In this document: positions 63,159 to 64,000 of the stretch, one piece after another
How the letters are laid out: every line of letters begins with the position of its first letter
Position numbering within the stretch: position 1 is the first letter of the stretch
Assembly (NCBI GenBank): GCA_049610565.1
Contig: JBMYZR010000003.1
Span: 1-64,000 of the forward strand
DNA length: 64,000 bases
From: UBA8752 sp049610565
Lineage (GTDB): Bacteria; Bacteroidota; Bacteroidia; Flavobacteriales_D; Sanyastnellaceae
Direction of reading: 5' to 3'
Notes under the pieces: model-generated
Seen by the model: the letters and a program-made list of their open reading frames with translations, nothing else
Told to the model about the DNA's origin: nothing
The model's database searches: none
Program-made: the position numbers and the translations under genes

Positions 63159-63620
63159 TCACAAGGTGGCCTCGTAGCCGTCGTCGATGAGCAGGCCCTT
63201 CTTCTGATACGCGGACACGGCCAGGTGGTCCGCCCGTTCGTTCATGGGGTTGCCTGCGTGTCCCTTGACCCAGTCGAACCGCACCTTGTGGCGCCGGTAG
63301 ACCTTGAGGAACCGCTGCCAGAGGTCGGGGTTTTTCTTGCCCTTGAAGCCCTTCTTCTCCCAATTGAAGACCCACCCCTTTTCGACGGAGTCGATGACGT
63401 ATTTGCTGTCGCTGACCACCCAGCATTCCGTACCGTCCCGTTTCAAGGCCTCGAGGGCCACGATCACGGCCAACAGTTCCATGCGGTTGTTGGTGGTCAT
63501 CCGGTAGCCCGCCGTGAACTCCTTGCGGTGTCCGCCCCACTGAAGGATGGCGCCGTAGCCGCCGGGCCCGGGGTTGCCGGAGGCCCCACCGTCGGTGTGG
63601 ATGACGACCGGATCAGCCAT
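63159..63620 (-). CDS. rnhA: Ribonuclease HI
   Basis: A 153-residue RNase HI that degrades RNA in RNA-DNA hybrids. The acidic catalytic residues are visible: HTDGGASGNPGPGGYG (Asp10), NRMELLAV (Glu) and VVSDSKYVIDS (Asp). KGHAGNPMNERAD holds the last His and Asp. The length matches E. coli RnhA (155). The ATG at 63620 begins MADPVVIHTDGG and overlaps the end of the MarC gene by 8 nt. It converges directly with the pseudouridine synthase gene. Confidence 0.96.
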   Translation of the reverse strand: MADPVVIHTDGGASGNPGPGGYGAILQWGGHRKEFTAGYRMTTNNRMELLAVIVALEALKRDGTECWVVSDSKYVIDSVEKGWVFNWEKKGFKGKKNPDLWQRFLKVYRRHKVRFDWVKGHAGNPMNERADHLAVSAYQKKGLLIDDGYEATL

Positions 63621-64000
63621 GGGCCTGGAAGAGCTGGGCCGCATTGGCGGAGAACAACTTCACCGCAATGGCGAGCAGGATGATGCCGAACACCTTCTGC
63701 AGCACCGCGATGNNNNNNNNNNNNNNNNNNNNNNNNNNNNNNNNNNNNNNNNNNNNNNNNNNNNNNNNNNNNNNNNNNNNNNNNNNNNNNNNNNNNNNNN
63801 NNNNNNNNNNNACTTCACCGCAATGGCGAGCAGGATGATGCCGAACACCTTCTGCAGCACCGCGATGCCCCCTTCTCCCAGCGCGCGTTCGATGCGGCCC
63901 GTCAACCGGAGCACGACATAGACCAGCGCCATGTTGACGAGGATGGCGATGGCGATGTTGATCGGGGCAAATTCCGCCCGCAGGGAAATGATGGAGGTCA
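63613..64000 (-). CDS. MarC-family membrane protein, C-terminal part (partial; contains assembly gap)
   Basis: The C-terminal end of a MarC (UPF0056) integral membrane protein; the N-terminus is beyond the window. Reading from the right edge gives TSIISLRAEFAPINIAIAIL, LVYVVLRLTGRIERALG, then GGIAVLQKVFGIILLAIAV. After collapsing the duplicated contig end it continues KLFSANAAQLFQAHG and stops at 63613. MarC proteins were once linked to multiple antibiotic resistance, but this was not upheld and the function is unknown. It overlaps rnhA by 8 nt. Confidence 0.82.
   Translation of the reverse strand, partial: DLHHFPAGGICPDQHRHRHPRQHGAGLCRAPVDGPHRTRAGRRGHRGAAEGVRHHPARHCGEXXXXXXXXXXXXXXXXXXXXXXXXXXXXXXXXXXIAVLQKVFGIILLAIAVKLFSANAAQLFQAHG
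63657..63712. repeat. Duplicated contig end, copy 1 (copy 2 at 63812-63867)
   Basis: 56 bases repeated exactly on the other side of the N run; an assembly overlap. Confidence 0.95.
63713..63811. other. Assembly gap (99 N) between overlapping contig ends
   Basis: A 99-N spacer between duplicated contig ends in the MarC gene; no sequence is likely to be missing. Confidence 0.95.

Overview
The window is a GC-rich, very gene-dense stretch of a Bacteroidota chromosome, most likely from an aerobic, probably aquatic lineage near the Flavobacteriales. The evidence is: the type IX secretion (T9SS) outer-membrane protein SprA and the T9SS protein PorZ; cargo proteins with T9SS C-terminal domains; the six-gene alternative complex III (ActABCDEF) followed by cytochrome oxidase genes; a Bacteroidota-type TonB; and promoter -7 elements of the Bacteroidota form TAnnTTTG. 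I see no tRNA, rRNA, CRISPR, insertion sequence, prophage or dedicated transcription factor. No stretch longer than about 300 bases lacks a gene.

Layout. (1) 1-11539, minus strand: maeB, ruvA, sprA, gcvH, vanZ-like and tonB, an order I recall from other Bacteroidota. (2) 11578-17807: two T9SS cargo proteins transcribed divergently, then a tightly overlapping operon of a TlpA-like thioredoxin, a DUF6029-like barrel, an Omp28-like lipoprotein and a small barrel protein. (3) 17932-27360: a 2073-residue secreted PKD/Kazal/dockerin-like protein convergent with a large sortilin-type propeller protein. (4) 27533-31619: two paralogous small secreted proteins that share a conserved promoter/leader, an M20 peptidase, a LEA-like lipoprotein and proline dehydrogenase. 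(5) 31653-35968: a DUF4258-like protein, an ABC/FtsX/DUF3299-like module possibly for metal homeostasis, a small conserved protein and trhO. (6) 35979-49976, minus: the respiratory operon actABCDEF-ctaC-ctaD ending in a strong terminator, then ruvB and queG. (7) 50019-53858, minus: AlbA_2 protein, porZ, SPOR-domain protein. (8) 54008-60659, plus: rimP-nusA-infB followed by a YbdL-type aminotransferase and an omega-amidase. (9) 60660-64000: DUF2200, acyl-CoA dehydrogenase, an RluA-family pseudouridine synthase, RNase HI and a partial MarC protein.

The genes fit an aerobic cell with T9SS-based secretion, in which quinol oxidation by alternative complex III feeds a CuA-containing oxidase. The most notable signals are: (a) -7 elements placed only 4-7 nt before start codons in many genes, predicting widespread leaderless transcripts; (b) a conserved promoter-leader block shared by two paralogous secreted-protein genes; (c) a His/Asp/Gly-rich insertion in cytochrome oxidase subunit II; (d) a cluster of three extracytoplasmic thioredoxin-fold proteins; and (e) four assembly gaps of exactly 99 N, two flanked by duplicated contig ends that must be collapsed to read the genes correctly.
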